This document shows, piece by piece, positions 22,114-31,107 of a stretch of 45,552 nt of DNA. This DNA is from an uncultured Acidimicrobiales bacterium (lineage in GTDB: Bacteria > Actinomycetota > Acidimicrobiia > Acidimicrobiales > SHLQ01). Position 1 is the first letter of the stretch, and every line of letters starts with the position of its first letter. Below the pieces are notes generated by a model, which did not search any database, was not told the origin of the DNA, and worked only from the letters and a program-made list of their open reading frames with translations. The stretch is from positions 1 through 45,552 of the forward strand of contig CAJQNJ010000166.1 of NCBI GenBank assembly GCA_905479685.1, read 5' to 3'. The position numbers were made by a program, and so were the translations under genes.

Positions 22114-24694
22114 GGCGGCGAGCGGCACCGCAGAGTTCTCCGGCCTGACCGAGATCGAGGCACGGCTTCGTCTGGAACGTGACGGCCCCAACCAACTGGT
22201 TGCCTCTTCGGCCCGGGGCCGGCTCAAACATGCGCTGGGCCCACTCGCCGACCCGATGGTGGCCTTGTTGTTGATCGCCGCTCCCACCTATTTGTTGATC
22301 GGTGAGACCGTGGACGCTGTGGTCGCGCTGGTGGCTCTTGTCCCGGTAGCCGGTGTCGGCTGGGTGCTCGAACGTCGGGCTGAAAAAACGCTCGAACGGC
22401 TCGCCGAGCTCACCGCACCAACCGCGAACACTATTCGGGACGGTGAAACCAGGACGATCGGCACCATCGACTTGGTTGTGGGCGATGTCGTGGTCCTCCA
22501 AGAAGGCGACGTCATCCCCGCCGACGGCAAGATCTGCGCGGCAACCCAACTCTTGGTCGATGAGGCGAGCCTCACTGGCGAGTCGCTTCCCGTTGACAAG
22601 AACGAACCCACCGCCGACGACCCCGAACGCGAGATCGTTTGGGCCGGTACGACGGTTCTGGCCGGACGGGCGATCATCGAAATCACGGCCACCGGGGCAC
22701 GAACTCGGTATGGCAAGATCGGCACGCTGCTGGCAGAAACGACCAATCCCACCACGCCGCTGCAACGAGCGTTGTCGCGTTTGGTGGCCTTGCTTGCGGT
22801 TGCGGCGGCGGTCTTCTGTGCGGCGGTGATGGCAGCTGAACTTTGGCGGGGTAATGGTTGGGGCCAGGCCGTCATCGCTGGTGTCAGCTTGGCCATTGCT
22901 GCAATCCCCGAGGAGTTTGCGCTCGTCTATGCCCTCTACTTGTCGATCGGGGCATGGCGACTCGCCCGCCAAGGCGCATTGGTTCGAAGCCTGCCAGGTG
23001 CCGAGACGCTGGGTTCGACCACCGTCATCTGCACAGACAAAACCGGCACCCTCACCGAAGGTCGGCTCAGCGTCGCAGCGACCGCCAATACAACAGGTGA
23101 AATGACTACCCCGTCCGAGGTCGGGACCACGTGCGAAGCAGACGTCATGCTCCTCACTGCTGGAGTTCTTGCGTGCGAGCCCGACCCCTTCGACCCGCTC
23201 GATCAGGCCATCATCGCGTACGCAGGGCAGCACGGAGTCGACATTGCTTCGGTGCACAGCGCACACCTCGATACAGACTGGCCGTTCGACCCGGTTGACA
23301 AGTACTTGACCCATGTATGGCGACTCCCGGACGGGGGCTACGAGGTCGCAGCCAAAGGCGCCTACGAAGGTATTGCCGTGCATGCATCGATGAGCCCGGC
23401 AACGAAGGTCACGCTCGACGATGCTCACGCTCGTATGACCGAGCAGGCGATGAGGGTCATCGCCGTCGCCGCAGCCCGGGTGCCTGGCCCAACCGGTGTA
23501 CGCAGCCGAGATGAAGCCGACCTCGAGGTTGTCGGACTACTCGCGTTCAACGACCCGATACGCGAAGGCGTCGACGAGGCTCTTGCGGAATGCGCTGCCG
23601 CAGGAATCAGGGTGATCATGATCACCGGCGACCATCCCGCCACAGCCCACGCCATCGCCGAAGGACTCCAGCTTCCACACCAACACAACGATTGCGACCT
23701 GATCGCCACTGGCGATGACCTCGACGAGGCCAACGACGAAGAACTCGATGGACTCGTCTCGCACGCAAACGTGTTCGCCCGAACGCGGCCTGAACAGAAA
23801 CATCGCATTGTCCAAGCGCTCCGTCGCCAAGGCGCCGTTGTTGCCATGACCGGTGACGGCGTCAACGATGCCCCCGCCCTCCGAGCAGCCGATATTGGTA
23901 TCGCCATGGGAAAGCGAGGAACACCTGTGGCACGCGAAGCAGCCACTCTGGTGCTGCTCGACGACAACTTCGCGACAATTGTCGCCGCTACCAGAAACGG
24001 CCGTCGGATCTACGACAACCTCACCCGTGCGTTTGCCTACCTCATCGCGTTCCATCCACCGCTACTGATCGCGGCCCTCCTCGTCCCGATTCTCGGCAAG
24101 CCACTGCTGCTACTGCCGATCCACCTCGTCATCCTCGAGATTCTGCTCCACCCCATCGTGTCGCTGGTCTTCCAGGCCGAACCCGCGGACCCAGACGTCA
24201 TGACGCGACCACCCCGACCAGCCGCGTACGCGCTGTCGGCCCCGGCTCTATGGCGCCCCTATGCCGTAGGTATCACCCTTGCTGTGGGCGTGACCGGGCT
24301 GTACCTCGTAGGGCTCGAGCAGAACTGGCCCGTCGAGCAGGCCAGAGCGCTTGGCTTCGCTACTCTGCTGGTCGCCCAACCACTTCTGCTGCTCATCGAG
24401 CGACGACCCGCTGATGCCTTCTGGCGAACCAGCCTGGACGTGACCAAGGAACTCGTCATCGCCGTGGCCGCCGTTTCGCTCACCACTGCCGGCGTGCTCT
24501 ACTTCCCACCACTCGCCACCATCACCCAACTCGAACCATTTCCTGCCGCCTGGTGGACGGTCGTCGTTGCTGTCGCCGCCATCACCACGCTGTGGTCCGA
24601 GCCGCTCAAGACGAAGGTGCCCAGCCGTATGTACAACTGGCGTCCAGCTCACGAAGCGACGCAATCAGACGCACCATCTTCGACATCGCGTTGA
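22097..24694 (+). CDS. Cation-translocating P-type ATPase
   Basis: About 865 residues of the P-type ATPase superfamily without N-terminal metal-binding CxxC domains. The motifs are VDEASLTGESLPVDK (actuator TGE), AAIPEEFALVYALYL in the fourth membrane helix, VICTDKTGTLTEGRL with the phosphorylated Asp, VMITGDHPATAH, and VVAMTGDGVNDAPALRAADIGIAMGKRGTPVAREAA. The helix-4 PEEFAL replaces PEGL of calcium pumps and CPC of heavy-metal pumps, so the ion is not obvious. The C-terminal hydrophobic part has four or more segments. I use the ATG at 22097; those at 22103 or 22049 are possible, and the upstream gene overlaps all of them. Confidence 0.92.
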   Translation: MTMTTEAASGTAEFSGLTEIEARLRLERDGPNQLVASSARGRLKHALGPLADPMVALLLIAAPTYLLIGETVDAVVALVALVPVAGVGWVLERRAEKTLERLAELTAPTANTIRDGETRTIGTIDLVVGDVVVLQEGDVIPADGKICAATQLLVDEASLTGESLPVDKNEPTADDPEREIVWAGTTVLAGRAIIEITATGARTRYGKIGTLLAETTNPTTPLQRALSRLVALLAVAAAVFCAAVMAAELWRGNGWGQAVIAGVSLAIAAIPEEFALVYALYLSIGAWRLARQGALVRSLPGAETLGSTTVICTDKTGTLTEGRLSVAATANTTGEMTTPSEVGTTCEADVMLLTAGVLACEPDPFDPLDQAIIAYAGQHGVDIASVHSAHLDTDWPFDPVDKYLTHVWRLPDGGYEVAAKGAYEGIAVHASMSPATKVTLDDAHARMTEQAMRVIAVAAARVPGPTGVRSRDEADLEVVGLLAFNDPIREGVDEALAECAAAGIRVIMITGDHPATAHAIAEGLQLPHQHNDCDLIATGDDLDEANDEELDGLVSHANVFARTRPEQKHRIVQALRRQGAVVAMTGDGVNDAPALRAADIGIAMGKRGTPVAREAATLVLLDDNFATIVAATRNGRRIYDNLTRAFAYLIAFHPPLLIAALLVPILGKPLLLLPIHLVILEILLHPIVSLVFQAEPADPDVMTRPPRPAAYALSAPALWRPYAVGITLAVGVTGLYLVGLEQNWPVEQARALGFATLLVAQPLLLLIERRPADAFWRTSLDVTKELVIAVAAVSLTTAGVLYFPPLATITQLEPFPAAWWTVVVAVAAITTLWSEPLKTKVPSRMYNWRPAHEATQSDAPSSTSR

Positions 24695-24951
24695 TCAACC
24701 TGCAACGCTGTACGCGAATCATCAGCGGCACGATCACGAGCTTCGACGGCTGACCGCTCAGAGGCGTCCACACATGTGGGTCAACGACGTCTGTCATCTT
24801 TGTTTACGCACGGAGGTGTGCCCAACAGAATCGTGACGTTGGTCTCTATGACAAAGGAACGGTGCGGAGCAGGATCGACCAACAAGGAGTTCGGATCCCG
24901 CGTCCGTCCGGTTGATCCGACTTCAGATCTCATACTGGAGGAGCTACTCAG

Positions 24952-25716
24952 ATGGCCGTGTCATCCCAACGTAATCTGTCTGCGAGGCCCGCCGTTGGGC
25001 GTGGAGGGTCATCACGATCAGGGCACGACCCAGATCAGCAGTTGAGCCGATGGGGCGGCGTTGCAGGTCTCGCTGGCGTGGTCTTCATGTTTGGTGCGGG
25101 CCTGGTCGTGGGGATCCTGGCCCTGCCAGATGCATCCGATCCCGAGACCCTCAAGGACTTCGCGAACATCGAGACGGGTCGTATTGCCGAGCACTTTCTG
25201 TATCTCGGTGCTCTGGTGCTGTTCGCCTTGCACATCTTCGTCTTGCACCGATTGCTGGCGCACACCCATCGGCCGGCTGCGCTTTTCGGCACCGTTGTTG
25301 CTGCGTTCGGTTTCGTCATCATGGCGGCGAGTTCCCTCCTGCACGTGGCGACATCACCGCTGGCTGAGCTGTATACCGCAGCCGACACACCAGCCGAGGA
25401 TCTCCCCGCGATCGAGTACGCCTGGCATGGCGCGCAAAGTGTGTTCGACACCATGCTCGCCACTGGTGCGTTACTCGTCCCGATCGGGATCGTTCTGCTC
25501 GGCATCGCGATGTGGCGTGCTCCAGGGTTCGGCCCTGGGCTCGCCAAACTCGCGATCGCACTCGGCGCAGTGGGAATCATTGGTGCCGTGATCGCGGTCA
25601 TCGATCCCGGGTCAGCGTTCGTGGCCGCCAGTGTTGTCGCCATCGCGGTGTTCCACCTGACCATCGGTTGGCGGACACTGAAATTGGGGAATCGGGCGAG
25701 CATCGACCTTTCATGA
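24952..25716 (+). CDS. Predicted polytopic membrane protein (DUF4386-like)
   Basis: 254 residues: a 30-residue polar start, then about six hydrophobic helices beginning WGGVAGLAGVVFMFGAGLVVGIL. It has a loop DPETLKDFANIETGRIAEHFLYLGALVLFALHIFVLHRLL and a later EYAWHGAQSVFDTMLATGALLVPIGIVLLGIAMWRAPGFG, which resembles DUF4386-type proteins. Function unknown. The ATG at 24952 is preceded by GGAGGAG at a good distance. The 257-nt gap from the ATPase includes the inverted repeat CCACA-CA-TGTGG at 24768-24779. Convergent with the TadG-like gene. Confidence 0.7.
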   Translation: MAVSSQRNLSARPAVGRGGSSRSGHDPDQQLSRWGGVAGLAGVVFMFGAGLVVGILALPDASDPETLKDFANIETGRIAEHFLYLGALVLFALHIFVLHRLLAHTHRPAALFGTVVAAFGFVIMAASSLLHVATSPLAELYTAADTPAEDLPAIEYAWHGAQSVFDTMLATGALLVPIGIVLLGIAMWRAPGFGPGLAKLAIALGAVGIIGAVIAVIDPGSAFVAASVVAIAVFHLTIGWRTLKLGNRASIDLS

Positions 25717-25766
25717 CCAGAACCAAGCCCGGTCATGGGCGACTCAGCAATTTTGGCGATGAAGGA

Positions 25767-27854
25767 CTACTTGGAGAGCGTGGGCTGAACGAGTACCTCG
25801 AGCTGGGCATGATACGCCTCGGTCCATACGAGCGTTCCGTCGTTGTTCAGGAGAGACGCTGCGGACAGTTTCAGCGACAGGTGTGATTGTGTTTGATCTG
25901 CGACGGAGAGGTCGAGTTCGCCGGTCTCCTTGATTTCAAGGTCTGTGTAGAGTTCGACCCCGTCTGCTTGTACCACGGTCGCCTCAAGGCTGCTGACGAC
26001 GTCTAGCAGTTCGGTCGGCACCGAGAGCATGCCAAAGCGGCTACCCGTGCTGGCGTCGCTGCAGGCGCAGGGAAGGATTTGGATCCAAGTTTCGGCGGTG
26101 TCGCACTTCGTGAGGTTCTCGGCATCGAATGCGAAGAAGATTGCATTGTGTCCCAACCCAGCAATGCAATTGCCCTCGAGGAGTCCAAACGCATAGGGCT
26201 TTGTTGTCTGGCCTGCCAGCGAGGAAGGAAGAAGATCCTGTTGGTTCAGCGACCCACAACTCGCAGCGTCCTCGAAGCTATAGCAGAAGGTCCGATCGCC
26301 TTTGTTGTCTGAGAAGAAGACTCTCTTGCCTTCCCATTCGAGTGCACTGCTGAACTTTCCGGCACCGACGTCCAGCATGTCCGAGTAGCCGGGAAGGCTG
26401 TCGCCCAGGTATGCCCCGTTCGACAATGCGTAGCATCGATGGGTGGTCACCCCTCCGATACAGATGGACGTTGGTGTTTGTGATTGGTCGTACGCAAGGA
26501 ACGTCGCATTTGATTTCGGGTCGGCCATCGTCGGTTCGACAACAGGACTCGACCAGCAGGCGCCTTTCGTCTGAAGGTTCCAGCATTGCAGGACGGACGC
26601 ATTGCTATCCGTTTTATGTACGAAGTAGCCCTTGTCTCCAACAATTCGGGCCTCGATCAGTTCCGAGTCGTCGAAGCGGTCGGGGATTTGTGACAGCGAC
26701 GAGACAGGTGTCACCCAGGTTCCGCAGGTAGACATCGTGGAAGCTTGAACACACGCCAAGGTGCCGTCCTGAAGCATGACGTATAGCTCGGTGGTGCCAG
26801 CTGAGTTCTGCCATGCCCACGGGCCAGTTGCGTTCACTTTCTGATCGCCGTCCCGGCCGTTGTCCCGGAAGAGCGGTTTGAACGCATCGCTGCACCAATT
26901 GCGGGCCGCAACGTCGAAGCATGCAAGACCGGACCAGTCGCTCTCCTCGTTTCCGGTGGCTGGATCCACATAGCTCTCTGTAGATAGCGCTGTGAAATAG
27001 AGCTTGCCGAGATTCTCGTCCAGATGATCCACGCCTTGTTGGGCTGTGAACATCAGACCATCATCTGGAGTGACGAGTGAGAACTGTTGGCCATTCGAAC
27101 GACAGGGAGCACCACTTCGCTTCATGCAGATGATGGAGCCCTTATCGGGTTTGTCGACGTGGTGGTTGACTGCCCACACCTCGTCGGTCCCGTACCGAAG
27201 TGGGGCCCAACCGTCACCTGCTCCGTCAGCTTCGAATCCCTTGGCCGGGGGGCTGATCACGAAGTCGACCGTGCAACGAGCCCCGCAATTCGACATGACG
27301 GCGGCGCCACTCCTGATGATCTCAGGTGCGTCCCGGATAATCGAAGAAAGGTACTGGTTGCCTGTCTTGGTGATCGTCACTCTGAGCTCATCGCCGACGC
27401 GCTCGACGAGCACCTCAGACCCGTCGTCCGCAATGATGATGAAGGTCGAAGACGCTCCGGCAGCTTGAGGTGGCGGTGATAGCTGGGTCATCGTGGCTGT
27501 CGTCGAAAACGAGTAACCACTCACCTCCAACAGGCCTACCACTGTCTCCAAAGCGGTACTCATGGACGCAAGTTCGACTTGAGATCGCCCGGTATTGGTG
27601 AGCTCGGCCCACGAGGCGACGCCCAGCAACTCGAACTCTTCCAATACTGCCCGATTGTACGCCTGTATTCCATTGAGTGCAGCGACGTCAGAGTCCCGCT
27701 GCTGCGTTTGCCCCTGTTGGTACCAAGCGCCCAGATCGGTCGCAAATGCAGCAATGGCCAACAGGAGGGTCATGACCAACGCAGCCATGGCGAGAACTGC
27801 GCCACGTTCAGAGGAAGATGAGCGTTCAGTGGCATCCAACTGCAAATGCGTCAT
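25767..27854 (-). CDS. TadG-like secreted pilus-assembly protein with a repeated Cys-x(7-8)-Cys module
   Basis: 695 residues. The N-terminus has the TadE/TadG-type helix ERGAVLAMAALVMTLLLAIAAFATDLGAWYQQGQTQQRDSDVAALNG, so the rest is probably outside the cell. The middle (about residues 210-600) repeats a module with a cysteine pair: CMKRSGAPC, CFDVAARNWC, CVQASTMSTC, CWNLQTKGAC, CIGGVTTHRC and CYSFEDAASC. Each is followed by Gly/Asp-rich strands, which looks like a beta-propeller with one disulfide per blade. A seventh copy has lost its first Cys (FFAFDAENLTKC). I choose the ATG at 27854, which has AAGG upstream; the ATG at 27896 has no site. It lies 159 nt after the cyclase on the same strand. 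Confidence 0.72.
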   Translation of the reverse strand: MTHLQLDATERSSSSERGAVLAMAALVMTLLLAIAAFATDLGAWYQQGQTQQRDSDVAALNGIQAYNRAVLEEFELLGVASWAELTNTGRSQVELASMSTALETVVGLLEVSGYSFSTTATMTQLSPPPQAAGASSTFIIIADDGSEVLVERVGDELRVTITKTGNQYLSSIIRDAPEIIRSGAAVMSNCGARCTVDFVISPPAKGFEADGAGDGWAPLRYGTDEVWAVNHHVDKPDKGSIICMKRSGAPCRSNGQQFSLVTPDDGLMFTAQQGVDHLDENLGKLYFTALSTESYVDPATGNEESDWSGLACFDVAARNWCSDAFKPLFRDNGRDGDQKVNATGPWAWQNSAGTTELYVMLQDGTLACVQASTMSTCGTWVTPVSSLSQIPDRFDDSELIEARIVGDKGYFVHKTDSNASVLQCWNLQTKGACWSSPVVEPTMADPKSNATFLAYDQSQTPTSICIGGVTTHRCYALSNGAYLGDSLPGYSDMLDVGAGKFSSALEWEGKRVFFSDNKGDRTFCYSFEDAASCGSLNQQDLLPSSLAGQTTKPYAFGLLEGNCIAGLGHNAIFFAFDAENLTKCDTAETWIQILPCACSDASTGSRFGMLSVPTELLDVVSSLEATVVQADGVELYTDLEIKETGELDLSVADQTQSHLSLKLSAASLLNNDGTLVWTEAYHAQLEVLVQPTLSK

Positions 27855-28013
27855 GGGCCTTGTTTCGGCAGGTCTGCGCGAAAACTGAACCGACATGTCA
27901 GCGGGTTTCTGGTCCGACGGGTGTCGTTTTGCGAATGTTCCTGCAATTGCCGCTGCCTCAATATGTGATCCGAGGCGTTCTGGCGGGTCGATTTCGGGTT
28001 GGGTCCGCTGCGG

Positions 28014-29762
28014 TCAGTCTGGCAAGCCCGCCAACCGCAACCCCTCGAGCAGTAGTTCGCAGTCTGCGGTGTTGCGCCACATCCCACGGAAGCCACTTGT
28101 CAGGTCAGCAGAGGTGTTCGCATCGACGGCGATCCCCCTACTTTCCAATTCGGTTCTGCGGAACTGGATGAAGGCGTGAAGTGCCACCTGAGCCTCATCT
28201 TGGCGACCCGACAGAGCATACGCTGCGACGAGAAACGCGTGTGCCAGCGAGTTGAGGAGTGCTTCGCCGATGAGCACCCGGACAACGTCGTCATATCGTC
28301 CCTCGAAGAAGTGGACCTGGCCCAAGATCCAATCGAGCGCCGGAGGGTGCATGGGGTCGAGTCGTATTGCCTCACCAAGTACCTCCGCTGCCTTTTCCTG
28401 CCGGCCGAGCAGGAGAAAGCCATAGCCACACCACGCCATCGACTCAGCTTCGTTGACGATCTGAGACAACGTTCGTTCGAACTGCGCGTCGGCGTCTTCC
28501 CACAGACCGCTACAGAGGTACGCGTATCCGAGTTGGTCCTGAATGAAGACGTCGCGATTGTCGAGCGCGGCGCCCTTGCGGGCGATCTCCAGCGCGTTTC
28601 GAGGCGCATCCGTATCAGCCAACCCGAGCCATGAGTCCACAACGTACGTATCGGCCAAGTACATGTAGACGCGGGCGTAGCTCGGATCGAGCTCGAGAGC
28701 CTTCTCGTAAAGAAGGCGCGCCTTGGCCGTGTCTTGCGCGTTCAATCCATCGCGCAGGGCCTTCCCCTGCAACAGGAGCTCGTACGCCTTCATGTTCGAG
28801 GTCGGTTTTCGGGCAGCTCGGTCGGCGACATCGTGCTGCACCCGACCAGGCAACACGGCCACAATGCTGCTCGCTACCTCGTCCTGTACCGCAAAGACAT
28901 CTTCGACCTCGCGGTCGAAGCGGTCCGCCCAGAGCTGTGTCCCGGTGTCGGTCTCGACGAGTTGGGCGCTGATCCGGACCCGGTTTTCCACCCTGCGAAC
29001 GCTGCCCTCGACCACGTACTGCACGCCGAGTTCGTCGCCGATTTCGGTGATGCTTCGGTTCTGCCCCCTGAAACTGAACGACGAGTTCCGAGCGATCACT
29101 ACGAGGGTCCGAAATCGGGCAAGGCCAGTGATGATGTCCTCGGACACCCCATCACTGAAGTAGTCCTGATCGGGGTCGCCACTCATGTTGGTGAAGGCGA
29201 GAACGGCGATCGACGGCTTCTCGTGAGCATGGGGGCGCCGAGTCACTTCATCGAGCTTCGGAGTGGACTCCGATGCGATGCGAAACACCTGCACTGGCTC
29301 GGCGATGTTCTTGACCGTTGGAAATCCGAGGTCTTCGAACGCGAGGTCGAGCTTGTTCTTCACCTCGGCATGTACCGTGCCCGACACACAGATACCTCCC
29401 GACTCGGCCATCGATTCGAGTCTCGCAGCGACGTTGACGCCGTTGCCGAATATGTCACCGCCTTGCACCATGATGTCGCCGAGGTTGACACCGATCCGGA
29501 ACTCGAATCCGCTCGGATCATCTGCAACTTGCTCTTGCCACGCGGTTGCACATTCGACCGCGTCGACGACGCTCGAGAACTCGGCCAGGACGCCATCGCC
29601 CATCAGCTTCACGATGCGTCCGCGATGTCCGCTGATCAGCGGCTCGATGAGCTCAGCGACGATTCGCGAGACCGAGGCAAGGGTCCCCGACTCGTCCTGT
29701 TCCATCAACGTGGAATAGCCGACCACATCAGCAACCAATATCGCCGCGAGCCTTCGTTCCAC
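28014..29762 (-). CDS. Class III adenylate/guanylate cyclase with C-terminal TPR repeats
   Basis: 582 residues. The cyclase domain (about 1-170) has AAILVADVVGYSTLM and VKLMGDGVLAEF with the two metal Asp residues, and GGDIFGNGVNVAARLESMAE with the transition-state Asn/Arg. A linker domain follows (KPSIAVLAFTNMSGDPDQDYFSDGVSEDIITGLARF, then GVQYVVEGSVRR and LWADRFDRE), common in cyclase-TPR proteins of rhizobia and actinobacteria. After it come TPR-like helices (LLYEKALELDPSYARVYMYLAD, EVLGEAIRLDPMHPPAL). The GTG at 29762 has GGAGG six nt upstream; the ATG at 29768 would have no spacer. Likely a soluble signalling enzyme. Confidence 0.88.
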   Translation of the reverse strand: MERRLAAILVADVVGYSTLMEQDESGTLASVSRIVAELIEPLISGHRGRIVKLMGDGVLAEFSSVVDAVECATAWQEQVADDPSGFEFRIGVNLGDIMVQGGDIFGNGVNVAARLESMAESGGICVSGTVHAEVKNKLDLAFEDLGFPTVKNIAEPVQVFRIASESTPKLDEVTRRPHAHEKPSIAVLAFTNMSGDPDQDYFSDGVSEDIITGLARFRTLVVIARNSSFSFRGQNRSITEIGDELGVQYVVEGSVRRVENRVRISAQLVETDTGTQLWADRFDREVEDVFAVQDEVASSIVAVLPGRVQHDVADRAARKPTSNMKAYELLLQGKALRDGLNAQDTAKARLLYEKALELDPSYARVYMYLADTYVVDSWLGLADTDAPRNALEIARKGAALDNRDVFIQDQLGYAYLCSGLWEDADAQFERTLSQIVNEAESMAWCGYGFLLLGRQEKAAEVLGEAIRLDPMHPPALDWILGQVHFFEGRYDDVVRVLIGEALLNSLAHAFLVAAYALSGRQDEAQVALHAFIQFRRTELESRGIAVDANTSADLTSGFRGMWRNTADCELLLEGLRLAGLPD

Positions 29763-29910
29763 AGTCATCCTCCGGGCTGGGAGTGTACACATCAGCCACG
29801 CGCCCTTCTGTCGATCTCCAGTGCCTTGGGGAACCGGCAGACTCCGAGGTGACGGACGATGTCCAGCGTGCATCTTCAGGACCTTCCGCCCTGATGCCAC
29901 TCGTACGAGG

Positions 29911-29931
29911 GATACATTGTCGTTGTATGGA
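29911..29931. promoter_or_regulatory. Putative ArsR-type operator (ATACA-N7-TGTAT)
   Basis: The inverted repeat ATACA ttgtcgt TGTAT, with 5-nt arms and a 7-nt spacer, overlaps the start of the arsR remnant and stands upstream of the arsenite exporter. It is the size expected for an ArsR-family operator, though the consensus differs. Confidence 0.35.
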
Positions 29932-30040
29932 TGATTCAACGGTGATTGAACTGTGCTGGGATTTCGGTGATCCGGTGCGTTTGGCGATCGTGAACGAGCG
30001 ACGCGGTGGCACCCGGTGGGCTTGTTCGAGCGTTTCCTGA
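29927..30040 (+). pseudogene. Truncated ArsR-like regulator remnant
   Basis: A 37-codon frame from an ATG at 29927 whose centre, [13 protein letters not shown], resembles the ALGDPTRLxIL helix of ArsR regulators. The frame then goes out of family and stops at 30040, overlapping the exporter start by 25 nt. An intact ArsR is about 100 residues, so the DNA-binding wing and recognition helix are missing. It could act only as a leader that couples translation to acr3. Confidence 0.45.
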
Positions 30041-31089
30041 CGGTCTGGGTGGCCGGCGCCATTCTGGCTGGTGTCGGGCTTGGTCTGCTCGTACCAGATG
30101 CGTTCGAGGAGATTGCGGCGATAGAGGTCGCCCAGGTCAACCTGGTGGTGGCGGTGTTGATCTGGTTGATGATCTACCCGATGATGCTCAAAGTCGAGCC
30201 TGACTGTTTGCGCGATGTTGGGCGCCGACCCAAGGGCCTGGCCCTGACCTTGACGATCAACTGGCTGGTGAAGCCGTTCACGATGGCCGGCCTTGCGTTC
30301 TTCTTCTTCCGGTTCGTGTTCGCCGATCTGGTGCCGGCGGCTGAAGCTGAGGAGTACATCGCCGGAATGATCTTGTTGGGGGTCGCACCGTGTACCGCGA
30401 TGGTGTTCGTGTGGAGTCAGCTCACCAATGGCAATGCGAACTACACCCTGGCCCAGGTTTCGATCAACGACCTGATCCTGGTGTTCGCATACGCTCCGAT
30501 CGCCGGCCTGTTGTTGGGGGTCACGGGCCTGACGGTGCCATGGGGAACCCTGATCGCGTCGGTGATGATCTTCGTTGTGGTTCCGTTGGGTGCCGGTCTG
30601 TTTACTCGCTCGTCCCTGCTTCGACGCGGTGACCCTGGCGCTGTTGAAAATCTCGCAGGTCGGTTGAAGGCAACATCGGTGATCGGGCTGTTGTTGACCG
30701 TGGTGTTGTTGTTCGGATTTCAGGCCGAGACGATCGTCGATCAGCCGTCGAGGGTCTTGATGATCGCTGTGCCGCTGCTCATTCAGAGTTATGGGATCTT
30801 CGCCATCGGGTACGGGGCCGCCCGGGCGATCAAGCTTCCCTTCGATGTGGCTGCTCCTGCGGCGATGATCGGCACCTCGAACTTCTTCGAGCTCGCGGTC
30901 GCTGTGGCGATCAGCCTGTACGGGCTGGGATCGGGAGCGGCGCTGGCGACCGTGGTCGGAGTGCTGATCGAAGTCCCGGTGATGCTGTCGCTCGTCTCGT
31001 TCGCCAACCGCACCAAGGGATGGTTCCCCGACCAGAGGGACGCATCTGAACTCCAACTCGATGCGCCGTCGCCAGCGACCGGCAACTGA
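30016..31089 (+). CDS. acr3: ACR3-family arsenite efflux transporter
   Basis: 357 residues with about ten hydrophobic helices. [22 protein letters not shown] is the standard ACR3 start. The [36 protein letters not shown] segment holds the conserved Cys in the helix needed for arsenite transport, and the [19 protein letters not shown] run is also typical. It exports As(III) across the inner membrane. The GTG at 30016 lies within the truncated arsR-like frame, and the family N-terminus begins right there, so the transporter is intact. Convergent with arsJ, 18 nt apart. Confidence 0.9.
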   Translation: MGLFERFLTVWVAGAILAGVGLGLLVPDAFEEIAAIEVAQVNLVVAVLIWLMIYPMMLKVEPDCLRDVGRRPKGLALTLTINWLVKPFTMAGLAFFFFRFVFADLVPAAEAEEYIAGMILLGVAPCTAMVFVWSQLTNGNANYTLAQVSINDLILVFAYAPIAGLLLGVTGLTVPWGTLIASVMIFVVVPLGAGLFTRSSLLRRGDPGAVENLAGRLKATSVIGLLLTVVLLFGFQAETIVDQPSRVLMIAVPLLIQSYGIFAIGYGAARAIKLPFDVAAPAAMIGTSNFFELAVAVAISLYGLGSGAALATVVGVLIEVPVMLSLVSFANRTKGWFPDQRDASELQLDAPSPATGN

Positions 31090-31107
31090 TGCCCGTCGAG
31101 TTGGCGT

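Noticed and set aside
21851-23428. 525-codon minus-strand open frame
   Set aside because: Antisense to the P-type ATPase with low-complexity Arg/Gly composition.
29728-31056. 442-codon open frame on the minus strand rich in His, Gln and Asp
   Set aside because: Antisense to acr3, whose family motifs are unmistakable; composition is typical of a shadow frame.
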